NCBI RefSeq assembly: GCF_016019955.1
Contig: NZ_JAECRZ010000006.1
Span: 1 to 64,000, forward strand
DNA: 64,000 nucleotides
Origin: Thiosulfatihalobacter marinus
GTDB lineage: Bacteria > Pseudomonadota > Alphaproteobacteria > Rhodobacterales > Rhodobacteraceae
Direction of reading: 5' to 3'
Part shown: positions 45,126 through 53,631 of the stretch, in pieces
Layout of the letters: each line of letters begins with the position of its first letter
Position numbering within the stretch: the first letter of the stretch is position 1
The notes under the pieces: model-generated
Database searches by the model: none
What the model saw: the letters and a program-made list of their open reading frames with translations, nothing else
Told to the model about the DNA's origin: nothing
Program-made: the position numbers and the translations under genes

Positions 45126-45992
45126 TCATACCGTCGCGGCGATGTCCCGCAAAATCCCGGCAAGGGCGCCGGGCTGGCTGATGAATGGCGAATGCGAACT
45201 GTGCAGCGTGTGCACCTGCGTGGCATTGCCCATCGCGCCATCGACCGCTTCGATCATGTGATCCTGCCCGGCAAGCGGGATCGCGCGGTCCTGGGTGCAG
45301 CGGATATAGTGGCGCGCCACAGTGCCATACCGGTCGGGCGTGATGGCGCTGGGCACGGCGGCCACCGCCACCGGTTCGTCGCAATGCAGACCGTTGCGCG
45401 CGGCGGCAAACTCGGCATCCGACAGATCTCCGTAGAACGCCGCCCTGATGCCGGCGAGGTAGTCCGCATCATCCGATCCCACGTCGATACGCAGGGCGCC
45501 CACCTGTTCCGGGTCAGCCTTGAACAGCGGCGGCACCAGCGCCTCGCTCATGATCTCGGACAGGATCATGGCAACGGCCGGCATTCCCGGCGGCAGCATG
45601 AAGGCGCACAGATAGACCGCCGCCGCCACCATGCCGGGGGCGGCCTCGGCCACGGGCGACACGGTGACGCCGCCCAGCGAATGGCCCACCAGAATCACCT
45701 TGCCATTGCCAAGCCCCGCCGCCGTGTCGACATCTGCCAGCACCGCATCGGTGCGTGCATTCTGTGTCACCCCGGCATTGGGCGATAGTTCGGTGCCAAA
45801 GGCGGCCGGGTCCAGCGGGCGCTGAAAGAAACTGGCCGGCATGGCCGCGTTCCGGCCGGCGCCAGGCAGATCCGACGCCACCACCGCGTGGCCCGCCGCC
45901 TCGAGTTCCTGTTTCAACCAGTCCCAGCAGGCCCCGCCATGCCAGGCCCCGTGCACCAGCACAAAGGCCGGTTTGTCTGCGCTTCCGGTCAT
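45126..45992 (-). CDS. Alpha/beta-fold hydrolase (methylesterase/hydroxynitrile-lyase-like)
   Basis: A 288-residue esterase-like enzyme of the Abhydrolase_6 type. FVLVHGAWHGGACWDWLKQEL gives the oxyanion-hole region, VILVGHSLGGVTVS the nucleophile Ser and SSHSPFISQPGAL the catalytic His context. No signal peptide. It is transcribed divergently from an AraC-type regulator, with repeated candidate sites between them, so it is a likely regulatory target. Substrate unknown. Confidence 0.85.
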   Translation of the reverse strand: MTGSADKPAFVLVHGAWHGGACWDWLKQELEAAGHAVVASDLPGAGRNAAMPASFFQRPLDPAAFGTELSPNAGVTQNARTDAVLADVDTAAGLGNGKVILVGHSLGGVTVSPVAEAAPGMVAAAVYLCAFMLPPGMPAVAMILSEIMSEALVPPLFKADPEQVGALRIDVGSDDADYLAGIRAAFYGDLSDAEFAAARNGLHCDEPVAVAAVPSAITPDRYGTVARHYIRCTQDRAIPLAGQDHMIEAVDGAMGNATQVHTLHSSHSPFISQPGALAGILRDIAATV

Positions 45993-46034
45993 GTGGTCCT
46001 CCCGTTATTCCCAGATCGGCATTCTGCGGTTAGT

Positions 46035-46095
46035 CTAGGGCGCAACACCGCCCCCGAATATTGCACCAGAGCGCAAATCCTTGATCCAGAGCGCA
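46035..46095. promoter_or_regulatory. Repeated AraC-type candidate operators
   Basis: CCAGAGCGCA occurs at 46066-46075 and again exactly 20 bases later at 46086-46095 (just inside the AraC gene), with a weaker CTAGGGCGCA at 46035-46044. Phased direct repeats are the usual target of AraC proteins, and these sit between the regulator and the divergent hydrolase. Identified by eye. Confidence 0.4.
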
Positions 46096-47019
46096 GAAAC
46101 TCAGCCCCTGATCCGCGACACCACGTCGGTCGCGCCGCACCGGCGGTTCGCGTATTTCTGCGAGGCGATCTGTTCCACCTTCGTGGGCATCCAGCCCGAA
46201 CGCAGCAATAACCGGCAGTTCGATGCCCGCTTTTCCGCGCATGATCTGGGGGTGGGTCAACTGGCCTCGATCCATGCGCCGGGGCACAGGGCCGCGCGCG
46301 ACGGCGCCATGCTGCGGCGCACCCCGGATGACTCGGTCTTTCTGAATTTCCTGCCCGATGCCGCCTTTGACTGCCAGATCGGTGACGCCACACACCATGT
46401 GCCAGCGGGCACGCCGCGTGTGATCGACAACGCCGCGGCATTCGCGCTGCATTTTGCCCCCAATGACCGCCTGCGCCTTTATTCGCTGCGTCTGCCGCGC
46501 GACAGACTGCCGCCCAAGCGCAAGATCGACGCGCTTAACCGGCAGTTGGCCCATGGGCCCGGAGGACAGTTTCTTGCCGCCCAGTTCCGGTTGGCGGCTC
46601 TGGCCTGTGACAGCGGCGACAGCGCCGCGATCCGGGCCACCGGTCACGCTCTCGTGGCGCTGCTGGAGGCGCTGGAAACCGGCGCGGACGCCCCGGTGGC
46701 GGATGTGGCGTTGATGAAGCTTTGGGCCGCGCAACATCTGTCGGATCCCGCGCTGGGGGCGGTGATGATTGCCGGGCACTTCCGGGTCAGCCCGCGCACC
46801 GTGCAGGACAGGTTCCGTCGCGATGGCACCAGTGTGGGGCGCTGGGTACAGGATCGCCGATTGCGCGCCGCATGGGATGCGCTGCGCGATCCCGCGCAGC
46901 GATTCCGCCCGGTGGCCCGGATCGCGCTGGAGTGTGGTTTTGCCAGCGTGGCGCATTTCAACCGGGCCTTTCGGGCGCGGTTCGACATGGCGCCGTCGCA
47001 GGCCAGGCACCTGTTCTGA
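46081..47019 (+). CDS. AraC-family transcriptional regulator
   Basis: A 312-residue regulator. The C-terminal double helix-turn-helix spans about 210-312: DPALGAVMIAGHFRVSPRTVQDRF and AWDALRDPAQRFRPVARIAL then ECGFASVAHFNRAFRARF with MAPSQAR. The N-terminal part (AraC-binding-domain-like, with PRVIDNAAAFALHF) is weakly conserved. The only usable start is TTG 46081. It is divergent from an alpha/beta hydrolase, and an alcohol dehydrogenase remnant lies immediately downstream, so it may once have controlled an alcohol or ester pathway. Confidence 0.85.
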   Translation: MIQSAETQPLIRDTTSVAPHRRFAYFCEAICSTFVGIQPERSNNRQFDARFSAHDLGVGQLASIHAPGHRAARDGAMLRRTPDDSVFLNFLPDAAFDCQIGDATHHVPAGTPRVIDNAAAFALHFAPNDRLRLYSLRLPRDRLPPKRKIDALNRQLAHGPGGQFLAAQFRLAALACDSGDSAAIRATGHALVALLEALETGADAPVADVALMKLWAAQHLSDPALGAVMIAGHFRVSPRTVQDRFRRDGTSVGRWVQDRRLRAAWDALRDPAQRFRPVARIALECGFASVAHFNRAFRARFDMAPSQARHLF

Positions 47020-47208
47020 TCCACTTCGATTTCGGGCCGGACATATGTCGCCAACCTGACCCGTGCTGATGGCGGTGCGTTTCTTGCGCTGGCTGAACAG
47101 GCCGGCGTGGTGACGCTGACCGTGCCTTGTCCGCCGGGGCGCGCCGGCATGGCGCTGGACGATCTGCGGGCGGGGCGGGCGCAGGGGGCGGCGGTGCTGG
47201 TGCCGTGA
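47020..47208 (+). pseudogene. 3' remnant of a zinc-dependent alcohol dehydrogenase gene
   Basis: The open frame from about 47041 to the TGA at 47206-47208 reads TYVANLTRADGGAFLALAEQ and ends ALDDLRAGRAQGAAVLVP, which is the C-terminus of medium-chain zinc alcohol dehydrogenases (ALxDLRAGRxxGAAVLVP). The remaining 300 or so residues, including the zinc ligands and Rossmann fold, are missing: the sequence just upstream is the AraC gene. No start codon is in a sensible place. This is a deletion remnant, fused end-to-end with the AraC gene's flank. Confidence 0.7.
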
Positions 47209-47299
47209 TACGCACTTGCGCACAGGTTCTGTTCGAATGGGCGTCTTTTGTGCGTGAAATTATGGGGTATATCTGGGCCATCGACGCGAGAGGACCAAC

Positions 47300-48097
47300 A
47301 TGGGCGACATTCTTCCAACCTATTTCATTTCGCATGGCGGCGGGCCGTGGCCGTGGATTCCCGACATGGCGCGCGAGCTGGAGCCGCTGGCCCGATCGCT
47401 GGCCCGGATGCCGCAGGAGATCGGCACCCGCCCGCGCGCGGTGCTGATGATCTCGGGCCATTGGGAGGGCGAGGAATATGCGGTGATGTCGTCACCCAAT
47501 CCGCCCATGGTGTATGACTATTACAATTTCCCGCCCCATACGTACGAGATCACCTATCCGGCGCCCGGCGCGCCCGCGCTGGCAGAAGAGATTGCCGCGC
47601 GGATTGCCGGGGCGGGATTGCCCACGGCGATGGCTCCCGATCAGGGCTATGATCACGGCACATTCGTGCCCATGGCGCTGATGTATCCCGAGGCGGACAT
47701 GCCGCTTTTGCAGGTATCGATGCGGTCGCATTATGACCCGGCCGAGCATTTTGCGCTGGGCCGCGCGCTGGCGCCGCTGCGCGAACAGGGGGTTCTGATT
47801 GTCGGTTCGGGATTGAGCTATCACAATCTGCGCCTGTTCGGCCCCGGTGCCAAAGAGCCGTCGGACGTGTTTGATGCCTGGTTGGGCGAAACCCTGACGC
47901 TGGCGCCCGAGGCGCGGCACGCGGCGCTGATGGCCTGGGAGACCGCGCCACACGCGCGCACCTGCCATGCGCAGGAAGATCACCTTGTGCCGTTATTTGC
48001 CGCGCTGGGCGCGGCGGCGCAGGCGCCGGCGACGCGGGTCTATCATCAGACCGGCATTCGCGGCGGTGTCACCGCGTCAAGCTGGCGTTTCGGGTAA
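47300..48097 (+). CDS. DODA-type class III extradiol dioxygenase
   Basis: A 265-residue non-heme iron protein of the LigB/DODA family. Candidate iron ligands lie in FISHGGGPWPW (His near 13), LMISGHWEGEEY and GYDHGTFVPMALMYP; the later GSGLSYHNLR motif is also conserved. Members cleave catechol-type rings, including 4,5-DOPA. The substrate cannot be read from sequence and no aromatic-degradation genes are adjacent. It converges with dxs, with a bidirectional hairpin terminator region between them. Confidence 0.88.
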   Translation: MGDILPTYFISHGGGPWPWIPDMARELEPLARSLARMPQEIGTRPRAVLMISGHWEGEEYAVMSSPNPPMVYDYYNFPPHTYEITYPAPGAPALAEEIAARIAGAGLPTAMAPDQGYDHGTFVPMALMYPEADMPLLQVSMRSHYDPAEHFALGRALAPLREQGVLIVGSGLSYHNLRLFGPGAKEPSDVFDAWLGETLTLAPEARHAALMAWETAPHARTCHAQEDHLVPLFAALGAAAQAPATRVYHQTGIRGGVTASSWRFG

Positions 48098-48162
48098 GGG
48101 GGGCCAGCCCCCCGCCGCCTTTGGCGACTCCCCCCGGAGTATTTTTGGCAAAATGAAGAGCC
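48098..48162. repeat. Roseobacter-type intergenic hairpin repeat (copy 1), convergent terminator
   Basis: GGGGGGCCAGCCCCCC, a GCC...GGC hairpin, then ACTCC-CCCC-GGAGT (48127-48140) followed by ATTTTTGG and CAAAATGAAGAG. The last stem with its T-run works as a Rho-independent terminator between the converging dioxygenase and dxs genes. The same modules recur at 55896-55965, 55978-56040 and 58591-58662. Confidence 0.75.
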
Positions 48163-48165
48163 GGA

Positions 48166-50094
48166 TCAGGCGCGGCGGGAGTCGAGCCGGGTAATGCCCA
48201 GCGTGTCGAGCACCCTGGCTTCGATATGTTCGGCATTCATGGCGGCCACGTCATACATGGCGCGCGGGCTGGCCTGATCGATGAAGGTATCGGGCAGCAC
48301 CATGGAGCGGAATCTGAGGCCGGTGTCGAACACGGCGTTTTCGGCCAGAAGCTGGGCGACATGGCTGCCAAAACCGCCGATGGCGCCTTCCTCGATGGTG
48401 ATCAGCGCCTCGTGATCGCCGGCGAGGGTCAGGATCAGGTCTTCGTCCAGCGGCTTGGCAAAGCGGGCGTCCACGATGGTGGGGGTGATCCCCCTGGCGC
48501 CCAGCGCCTCGGCCGCCTTGCGCACCTCTTCGAGCCGGGTGCCCAGAGAGAGAAGCGCCACGCGCTTGCCCTGTTGGATCAGGCGGCCCTTGCCGATTTC
48601 CAGCACCGTGCCACGTTCAGGCAGATCCACGCCCACACCCTCGCCGCGCGGATAACGGAAGGCGATGGGGCCGGTGTCATGTGCGGCGGCGGTGGCGATC
48701 ATGTGTTTGAGTTCGGCCTCGTCGGCGGCGGCCATCACCACCATGCCGGGCAGATTGGCCAGATAGGCAATATCGAAACTGCCCGCGTGGGTGGCGCCAT
48801 CCGCCCCCACCAGCCCGGCGCGGTCAATCGCGAACCGCACCGGCAGGCGCTGGATCGCGACATCATGCACCACCTGATCATAGCCGCGTTGCAGAAAGGT
48901 GGAATACATGGCGCAGAACGGTTTCATCCCGCCAGCCGCCAGCGCGGCGGCAAATGTCACGCCATGCTGTTCGGCAATCGCCACATCGAAACAGCGGCTG
49001 GGAAAGCGTTCGGCAAACAGGTTCAGCCCGGTCCCGTCCGGCATCGCCGCCGTGACCGCGCAGATGCGATCGTCGCGCGCCGCCTCTTCCACCAGCGTCT
49101 GGCCGAAGACCGAAGTATAGGAGGGCGCGTTTGACGGCGCCTTGTGCTGTTTGCCGGTCAGCACGTCGAATTTCGCGGTGGCATGGCCCCGGTCGCGCGC
49201 CTGTTCGGCGGGGCCATAGCCCTTGCCTTTCCTGGTGATGACATGCAGCAGCACCGGCCCCGTCGCGCGCTGGCGCAGGGTGCGCAGTACCGGCAAAAGC
49301 TGGCTCATGTCATGGCCGTCGATCGGGCCGACATAGGAAAAACCCAGTTCTTCGAACAGGGTGCCGCCCACCGCCATGCCCTTGAGCATCTCCTTGGCCC
49401 GCTTGGCACCCTCGCGGAAGGGTTCGGGCAAGAGCGACACCGCCCCCTTGGCGGCGGCGCGGAATTCCTGGAACGGCTCGCCGGCATATAGCCGGGACAG
49501 GTAGGATGACATCGCGCCCACCGGCGGAGCGATCGACATGTCGTTGTCGTTCAGGATCACGAACAGGCGTTTGTCCAGATGCCCGGCATTGTTCATCGCC
49601 TCATAGGCCATTCCGGCCGAGATCGAGCCATCCCCGATCACGGCAATCGCATCGCCCAGCCCGCCCGCGCATTGCCCGCCCAGGTCGCGCGCCACGGCAA
49701 AGCCCAGCGCGGCAGAGATCGACGTGGAACTATGCGCGGCACCAAACGGATCATAGACGCTTTCAGAGCGTTTGGTGAATCCGCTCAGGCCGCCTTCCTG
49801 GCGCAGCGTTCTGATGCGTTCGCGCCGCCCGGTCAGGATCTTGTGCGGATAGCACTGGTGGCCCACGTCCCAGATCAGTTTGTCGCGCGGCGTGTCGAAA
49901 ATCGCATGCAGCGCCACGGTCAGTTCCACAACGCCCAAACCCGCGCCCAGGTGGCCGCCGGTCTCGGAAACCGCCGAGACGGTTTCCTGACGCAGCTCCT
50001 GCGCCACCTGCACCAGTTCGCCGTCGGAAAACTGTTTCAGGTCTGCCGGGATCGTCACCCGGTCAAGCAATGGGGTATCGGGTCTGGCTGACAT
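48166..50094 (-). CDS. dxs: 1-deoxy-D-xylulose-5-phosphate synthase
   Basis: A 642-residue thiamine-diphosphate enzyme that condenses pyruvate with glyceraldehyde-3-phosphate, the first step of the MEP isoprenoid pathway. [16 protein letters not shown] and [14 protein letters not shown] hold the active-site histidines; [20 protein letters not shown] is the GDG-x(25-30)-N thiamine-binding motif. [19 protein letters not shown] and [10 protein letters not shown] start the second domain, [17 protein letters not shown] follows. Full length. It lies 17 bases downstream of ispA in a run that also contains xseB and a deacetylase-like gene, the arrangement found in many Rhodobacterales. Confidence 0.97.
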   Translation of the reverse strand: MSARPDTPLLDRVTIPADLKQFSDGELVQVAQELRQETVSAVSETGGHLGAGLGVVELTVALHAIFDTPRDKLIWDVGHQCYPHKILTGRRERIRTLRQEGGLSGFTKRSESVYDPFGAAHSSTSISAALGFAVARDLGGQCAGGLGDAIAVIGDGSISAGMAYEAMNNAGHLDKRLFVILNDNDMSIAPPVGAMSSYLSRLYAGEPFQEFRAAAKGAVSLLPEPFREGAKRAKEMLKGMAVGGTLFEELGFSYVGPIDGHDMSQLLPVLRTLRQRATGPVLLHVITRKGKGYGPAEQARDRGHATAKFDVLTGKQHKAPSNAPSYTSVFGQTLVEEAARDDRICAVTAAMPDGTGLNLFAERFPSRCFDVAIAEQHGVTFAAALAAGGMKPFCAMYSTFLQRGYDQVVHDVAIQRLPVRFAIDRAGLVGADGATHAGSFDIAYLANLPGMVVMAAADEAELKHMIATAAAHDTGPIAFRYPRGEGVGVDLPERGTVLEIGKGRLIQQGKRVALLSLGTRLEEVRKAAEALGARGITPTIVDARFAKPLDEDLILTLAGDHEALITIEEGAIGGFGSHVAQLLAENAVFDTGLRFRSMVLPDTFIDQASPRAMYDVAAMNAEHIEARVLDTLGITRLDSRRA

Positions 50095-50111
50095 GGGCCG
50101 CGCCTTTTCGC

Positions 50112-50981
50112 TTAGCTGTCCCGCGAGATAACGAAACGGGCGGCTTCCCGCAAGGGATCGGCGGCCACACCATAGGGAGACAGGGCGTCACAGGCATCCT
50201 CGACAAGCGCCACAGCGCGGGATTTCGCGCCCTCCAGCCCCAGATGCGATACAAACGTGGCCTTGCCCGCTTCGGCATCCTTGCCCACCGCCTTGCCCAG
50301 CTTGGCCGCGTCGCCCTCGATGTCCAGAATGTCATCGGCGATCTGAAAGGCCAGCCCCAGATCGTCGGCATAACGTTGCAGCGGCGCGGTATCGGCGCGC
50401 GCCATCACCGCCCCGGCCGTGGCCGACCATGCGATCAGGGCGCCGGTCTTGCCCGCTTGCAGCCGGGTGATTTCATCCAGGGTCAGCGGATCGGGCGCGG
50501 TTTCGGCGGCAATGTCCAACGCCTGACCCAGCACCATACCCTGCGCCCCGGCGGCCCGTGCCAGACGCAACGCCAGATCGGCGCGCACGGCGGGGTCCGG
50601 GTGACAGGAGGGATGGGTGACGCATTCGAACCCCAGCGTGTGCAGCGCATCCCCGGCCAGAACGGCGGTGCAATCATCCCATTTCACATGCACCGTGGGC
50701 AACCCCCGGCGCAGCGCGTCGTCATCCATGCAGGGCAGATCGTCATGCACCAGCGAATATGCGTGGATCGCCTCGATCGCCGTCGCCGGCCAGATCGCCT
50801 GCCCGGGCGCGACATCGTGCAGCCGGGCGCTCTCCAGCACCAGAAAGGCGCGCAGCCGCTTGCCCCCGGCGCTGGCATAACGCATCGCTTGCACCACGGG
50901 CAGATCGCCCAGCGGCGCCATCACCGCGCCTAGATGGGTCTCGACCGCGCGGGCGGCGTTTTGCAGATGGGTCTGGAACAC
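50112..50981 (-). CDS. ispA: Polyprenyl (farnesyl/geranyl) diphosphate synthase
   Basis: A 289-residue trans-prenyltransferase. The first aspartate-rich motif is [15 protein letters not shown] and the second is [27 protein letters not shown] provides the isopentenyl diphosphate contacts. It elongates C5 units to geranyl or farnesyl diphosphate for quinones and carotenoids. Directly upstream of dxs and downstream of xseB, so the isoprenoid supply genes are co-transcribed. Chain length is inferred from the IspA-type motif spacing, not proven. Confidence 0.95.
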   Translation of the reverse strand: MFQTHLQNAARAVETHLGAVMAPLGDLPVVQAMRYASAGGKRLRAFLVLESARLHDVAPGQAIWPATAIEAIHAYSLVHDDLPCMDDDALRRGLPTVHVKWDDCTAVLAGDALHTLGFECVTHPSCHPDPAVRADLALRLARAAGAQGMVLGQALDIAAETAPDPLTLDEITRLQAGKTGALIAWSATAGAVMARADTAPLQRYADDLGLAFQIADDILDIEGDAAKLGKAVGKDAEAGKATFVSHLGLEGAKSRAVALVEDACDALSPYGVAADPLREAARFVISRDS

Positions 50982-51012
50982 GAAAACCGCCCTTGTCTGG
51001 TATGTGCCGGGC

Positions 51013-51255
51013 CTACAGCCCCTCCACCGGTTTCAGCCCGGTCGGATTGCCATCGCTGTCCAGCTGGATCGCCGCCACTTTTTCCTCGGCTTCCTTGAGC
51101 TTGTCCTCGCAGCGTTTCTTGAGCGCCGCGCCACGTTCGTACAGCTTGATGGAATCCTCCAGCGCCACGTCGCCGCGCTCCAACTGGCCCACCACCTGTT
51201 CCAGTTCGCCCATCGCCGCCTCGAAACTCATCTCGCTGACAGGGGTGTCATTCAT
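51013..51255 (-). CDS. xseB: Exodeoxyribonuclease VII small subunit
   Basis: An 80-residue helical protein with the XseB signature SFEAAMGELEQVVGQLERGD then SIKLYERGAALKKRCEDKL. It is the small subunit of the single-strand-specific exonuclease VII; the large subunit is not in the window. It overlaps the deacetylase-like gene by 4 bases (51252-51255) and precedes ispA by 31 bases, the conserved order in proteobacteria. Confidence 0.95.
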   Translation of the reverse strand: MNDTPVSEMSFEAAMGELEQVVGQLERGDVALEDSIKLYERGAALKKRCEDKLKEAEEKVAAIQLDSDGNPTGLKPVEGL

Positions 51256-52187
51256 CCGGCTCTCTCCATCAATGTCCCGACATGCGCGGCAACCGAGTCC
51301 GCCAGCGCGTTCAGATCATATCCGCCTTCCAAAGTCGAGACCACGCGCCCCCCGCAATGCGCCTCTGCCAGGTCACAGATATGCCGGGTCAGCCAGGCGA
51401 AATCCTCGGTGGTCCAGTTCAGCTGGGCCAGCGGATCGGCCCGGTGGGCATCGAACCCGGCGGAAACGATGATCAGCTCGGGCGCAAAGCGCGCCACCGC
51501 CGGGAACACTTCGGCCTCGTAGACCCCGCGCATGACGCGCCCGTCGGAATGCGGCGCCAGCGGGAAGTTCTGCACATTGTTGTGCCCGCCGGTTTCATGC
51601 GCCGCCCCCGAACCCGGCCATAACGGGCTTTGGTGAGAGGAAAGGAACAGCGCGCGCGGCTCGTCCCATAACAGGGCCTGCGTGCCATTGCCGTGATGCA
51701 CGTCGAAATCGATCACCGCCACCCGGCTCAGCCCGCGCCGCTCCATCGCGTGGCGCGCGGCAATGGCGGCATTGCCAAACAGACAGAACCCCATCGGCAC
51801 GTCCTGCTCCGCGTGATGCCCCGGCGGGCGGCAGGCGACAAAGGCGTTGTCCACCGCATCGTCCAGCACCGCGTCCACCGCCGCGATACAACCCCCAACC
51901 GCGCGCCGCGCCGCCTGGACAGATCCCGCAGACATCCACGTATCGCCATCCAGCGGCACCGCGCCGCGGCCGGGTTCGGCGGCAATGATCGCGTCGATAT
52001 GGCGTTGCGGGTGACACAACAACAGATCGGCATCGTCGGCCAGCGGCGGCGCGCGCCGCTCCAGCGCGGCGAATCCGGGCGCGTCCAGCGCGGTGGCGAT
52101 GCGATCCAGCCGGGCCACCTGTTCCGGATGACCGGACGGGGTGACATGCGCAAGGCAATCGGAATGCGAAAACAAGGCCGTTGTCAT
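51252..52187 (-). CDS. Histone-deacetylase-family (acetoin utilisation/APAH-type) deacetylase
   Basis: A 311-residue zinc-dependent deacetylase-like protein. HPEQVARLDRIATAL, RPPGHHAEQDVPMGFCLFGN (paired active-site histidines), VIDFDVHHGNGTQALLW (zinc Asp and His), SSHQSPLWPGSG and SAGFDAHRADPL (zinc Asp) are all present. Bacterial members act on acetylpolyamines or acetylated proteins; the substrate is unknown. ATG 52187 is taken because the leader before it is not conserved. First gene of the run into xseB-ispA-dxs. Confidence 0.92.
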   Translation of the reverse strand: MTTALFSHSDCLAHVTPSGHPEQVARLDRIATALDAPGFAALERRAPPLADDADLLLCHPQRHIDAIIAAEPGRGAVPLDGDTWMSAGSVQAARRAVGGCIAAVDAVLDDAVDNAFVACRPPGHHAEQDVPMGFCLFGNAAIAARHAMERRGLSRVAVIDFDVHHGNGTQALLWDEPRALFLSSHQSPLWPGSGAAHETGGHNNVQNFPLAPHSDGRVMRGVYEAEVFPAVARFAPELIIVSAGFDAHRADPLAQLNWTTEDFAWLTRHICDLAEAHCGGRVVSTLEGGYDLNALADSVAAHVGTLMERAG

Positions 52188-52191
52188 CGTC

Positions 52192-52214
52192 CCTCTTTCA
52201 TTGTTCCAAAAATA
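52192..52214. repeat. Short intergenic repeat, variant form
   Basis: TTTCATTGTTCCAAAAATACTC lies between the deacetylase start and petR stop. It is the complement-oriented tail of the same intergenic repeat family (GAGTATTTTTGGAACAATGAAA), without a GC hairpin; a near copy is at 62724-62746. Confidence 0.5.
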
Positions 52215-52253
52215 CTCAAACCCAACACCCGCCACACGCACCGCAGCCCGGGT

Positions 52254-52955
52254 TCAGTCGGGGGCCAGCATATAACCCGCGCCGCGCACTGTCTGTAAGT
52301 ATCTGGGCTGCTTTGGGTCTTGCTCGATCTTGCGCCGCAGCCGGGTGATCTGCACATCCACGGCGCGCTCCTGCGCCTGCCCCTTGTCGCGCCCCAGTTC
52401 CTCGACCAGCCGCGCGCGCGTAATCGGCTCGCCCGGACTTGCCGAGAAGATCCGCATCAACTGTGCCTCGGTCGCGGTCAGCCGCACCGGATCCTTACCC
52501 TGCCACATCTCGCCCCGGTCGATGTCATACCGGATCGCGCCCAGATGCAGCACCCTGGGCACGCTGTCGCTGTCGTCCGGGGCAGGCATCCGGCGCAGAA
52601 TCGCGTTGATCCGCAACAGCAATTCCTTGGGCTCGAACGGTTTGGCCAGGTAGTCATCCGCCCCCGCTTCCAGCCCGGCAATACGATCCCCGGTTTCGCC
52701 CCGAGCCGTCAGCAAAAGGACAGGCGTGACCGAGGTTTCGCGAATCGCGCGGGTCAGGCTCATGCCGTCCTCGCCCGGCATCATCACGTCCAGCACGATC
52801 AGATCGAAATCCAGCCCCGCCAGGATGCGCCGCGCATGCGCCGCATCGCGCGCCGCCGTCACCAGAAACCCGTTACGCATCAGGAATGTGCGCAAAAGGC
52901 CGCGGATGCGCTCGTCATCATCCACGATCAGCAGATGCGGGGCCACGTCGCTCAT
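52254..52955 (-). CDS. petR: OmpR-family response regulator (PetR-like)
   Basis: A 233-residue response regulator. Receiver domain: HLLIVDDDERIRGLLR, phospho-acceptor Asp56 (LIVLDVMMPGEDG), LLLTARGETGDR, AGADDYLAKPFEPKELL. C-terminal winged helix: LTATEAQLMRIF to QITRLRRKIEQDPKQPRYLQ and VRGAGYML. No histidine kinase is adjacent; instead a MarR-type gene lies 10 bases upstream, the same pairing as petP-petR of Rhodobacter capsulatus, where PetR is required for cytochrome bc1 expression. The name is by that context; petABC is not in the window. Confidence 0.85.
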   Translation of the reverse strand: MSDVAPHLLIVDDDERIRGLLRTFLMRNGFLVTAARDAAHARRILAGLDFDLIVLDVMMPGEDGMSLTRAIRETSVTPVLLLTARGETGDRIAGLEAGADDYLAKPFEPKELLLRINAILRRMPAPDDSDSVPRVLHLGAIRYDIDRGEMWQGKDPVRLTATEAQLMRIFSASPGEPITRARLVEELGRDKGQAQERAVDVQITRLRRKIEQDPKQPRYLQTVRGAGYMLAPD

Positions 52956-52965
52956 TGGTCTTCCC

Positions 52966-53463
52966 CTATTGCCCGGTCTCGCGCAACGACAGGTATTGCC
53001 GCCGCAACTCGCGATCCATCATCGCCTCCAGCACCCGGCGAAACCCGGCCACCGCCTCTGGCCCGGCCTCGCGGAACGCATCGCGCATCCGCGCGCGCTG
53101 CGCGTCCGACAGCCGGTTTTCCAGCGCCTCGCCCGCCTCGGTCAGGTACAGGTTACGCTCGCGCCGGTCCGTCGGACCGACCCGGCTTTCCACCAGCCCG
53201 TCCTCGATCAGCGTGCGCAGCACACGGTTCAGCGATTGCTTGGTCACGCCCAGGATTGCCAGCAGGTTCGTCACCGTCGTGCCCGGCGCGCGGTTGATGA
53301 AATGGACCGCCCGGTGATGCGCCCGACCATAAGCCATGGTGCCCAGGATCCGGTCGGGATCGGCGGTGAACCCGCGATAGGCAAAATACATCGCCTCGAT
53401 TCCCTGGCGCAGCTGCTCATCCGTCAGATACAGCAGGCTCTCGCTGCTGGTGACCTCTCCCAT
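52966..53463 (-). CDS. petP: MarR-family regulator (PetP-like)
   Basis: A 165-residue MarR-type winged-helix regulator: GRAHHRAVHFINRAPGTTVT, NLLAILGVTKQSLNRVL (recognition helix), LIEDGLVESRVGPTDRR and ERNLYLTEAGEALE. ATG 53463 is preceded by GGAGGCG at 5 bases, better than the upstream GTG 53481. It is divergent from ilvE; a perfect 20-base palindrome upstream of ilvE is a good candidate target. It is paired with the petR-like gene as in Rhodobacter. The ligand is unknown. Confidence 0.82.
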   Translation of the reverse strand: MGEVTSSESLLYLTDEQLRQGIEAMYFAYRGFTADPDRILGTMAYGRAHHRAVHFINRAPGTTVTNLLAILGVTKQSLNRVLRTLIEDGLVESRVGPTDRRERNLYLTEAGEALENRLSDAQRARMRDAFREAGPEAVAGFRRVLEAMMDRELRRQYLSLRETGQ

Positions 53464-53583
53464 ATCGCCTCCGGGTATCACTTTTTGCCTGTTATTTGCT
53501 CATAATACGTCAGCTTTGTTGACACTCCAAGCGCGAACTGTTAGCGAATCACAGATTTTACGCAATATTATGTCCGTATCGGT

Positions 53584-53603
53584 CATTTGTTGCGCAACAA
53601 ATG
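53584..53603. promoter_or_regulatory. Perfect 20-base palindrome upstream of ilvE, likely MarR-type operator
   Basis: CATTTGTTGCGCAACAAATG is its own reverse complement, with the TTGCGCAA core common in MarR-family operators. It is 28 bases before the ilvE ATG and about 120 bases from the divergent petP-like start, so PetP-type control of either unit is plausible. Confidence 0.65.
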
Positions 53604-53631
53604 GAAAATGACGCAAGGAAAGGAAGCGACC

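Noticed and set aside
52254-53463. A complete two-component system
   Set aside because: The response regulator has no histidine kinase next to it; the adjacent gene is MarR-type, so only a PetPR-like pair is supported.
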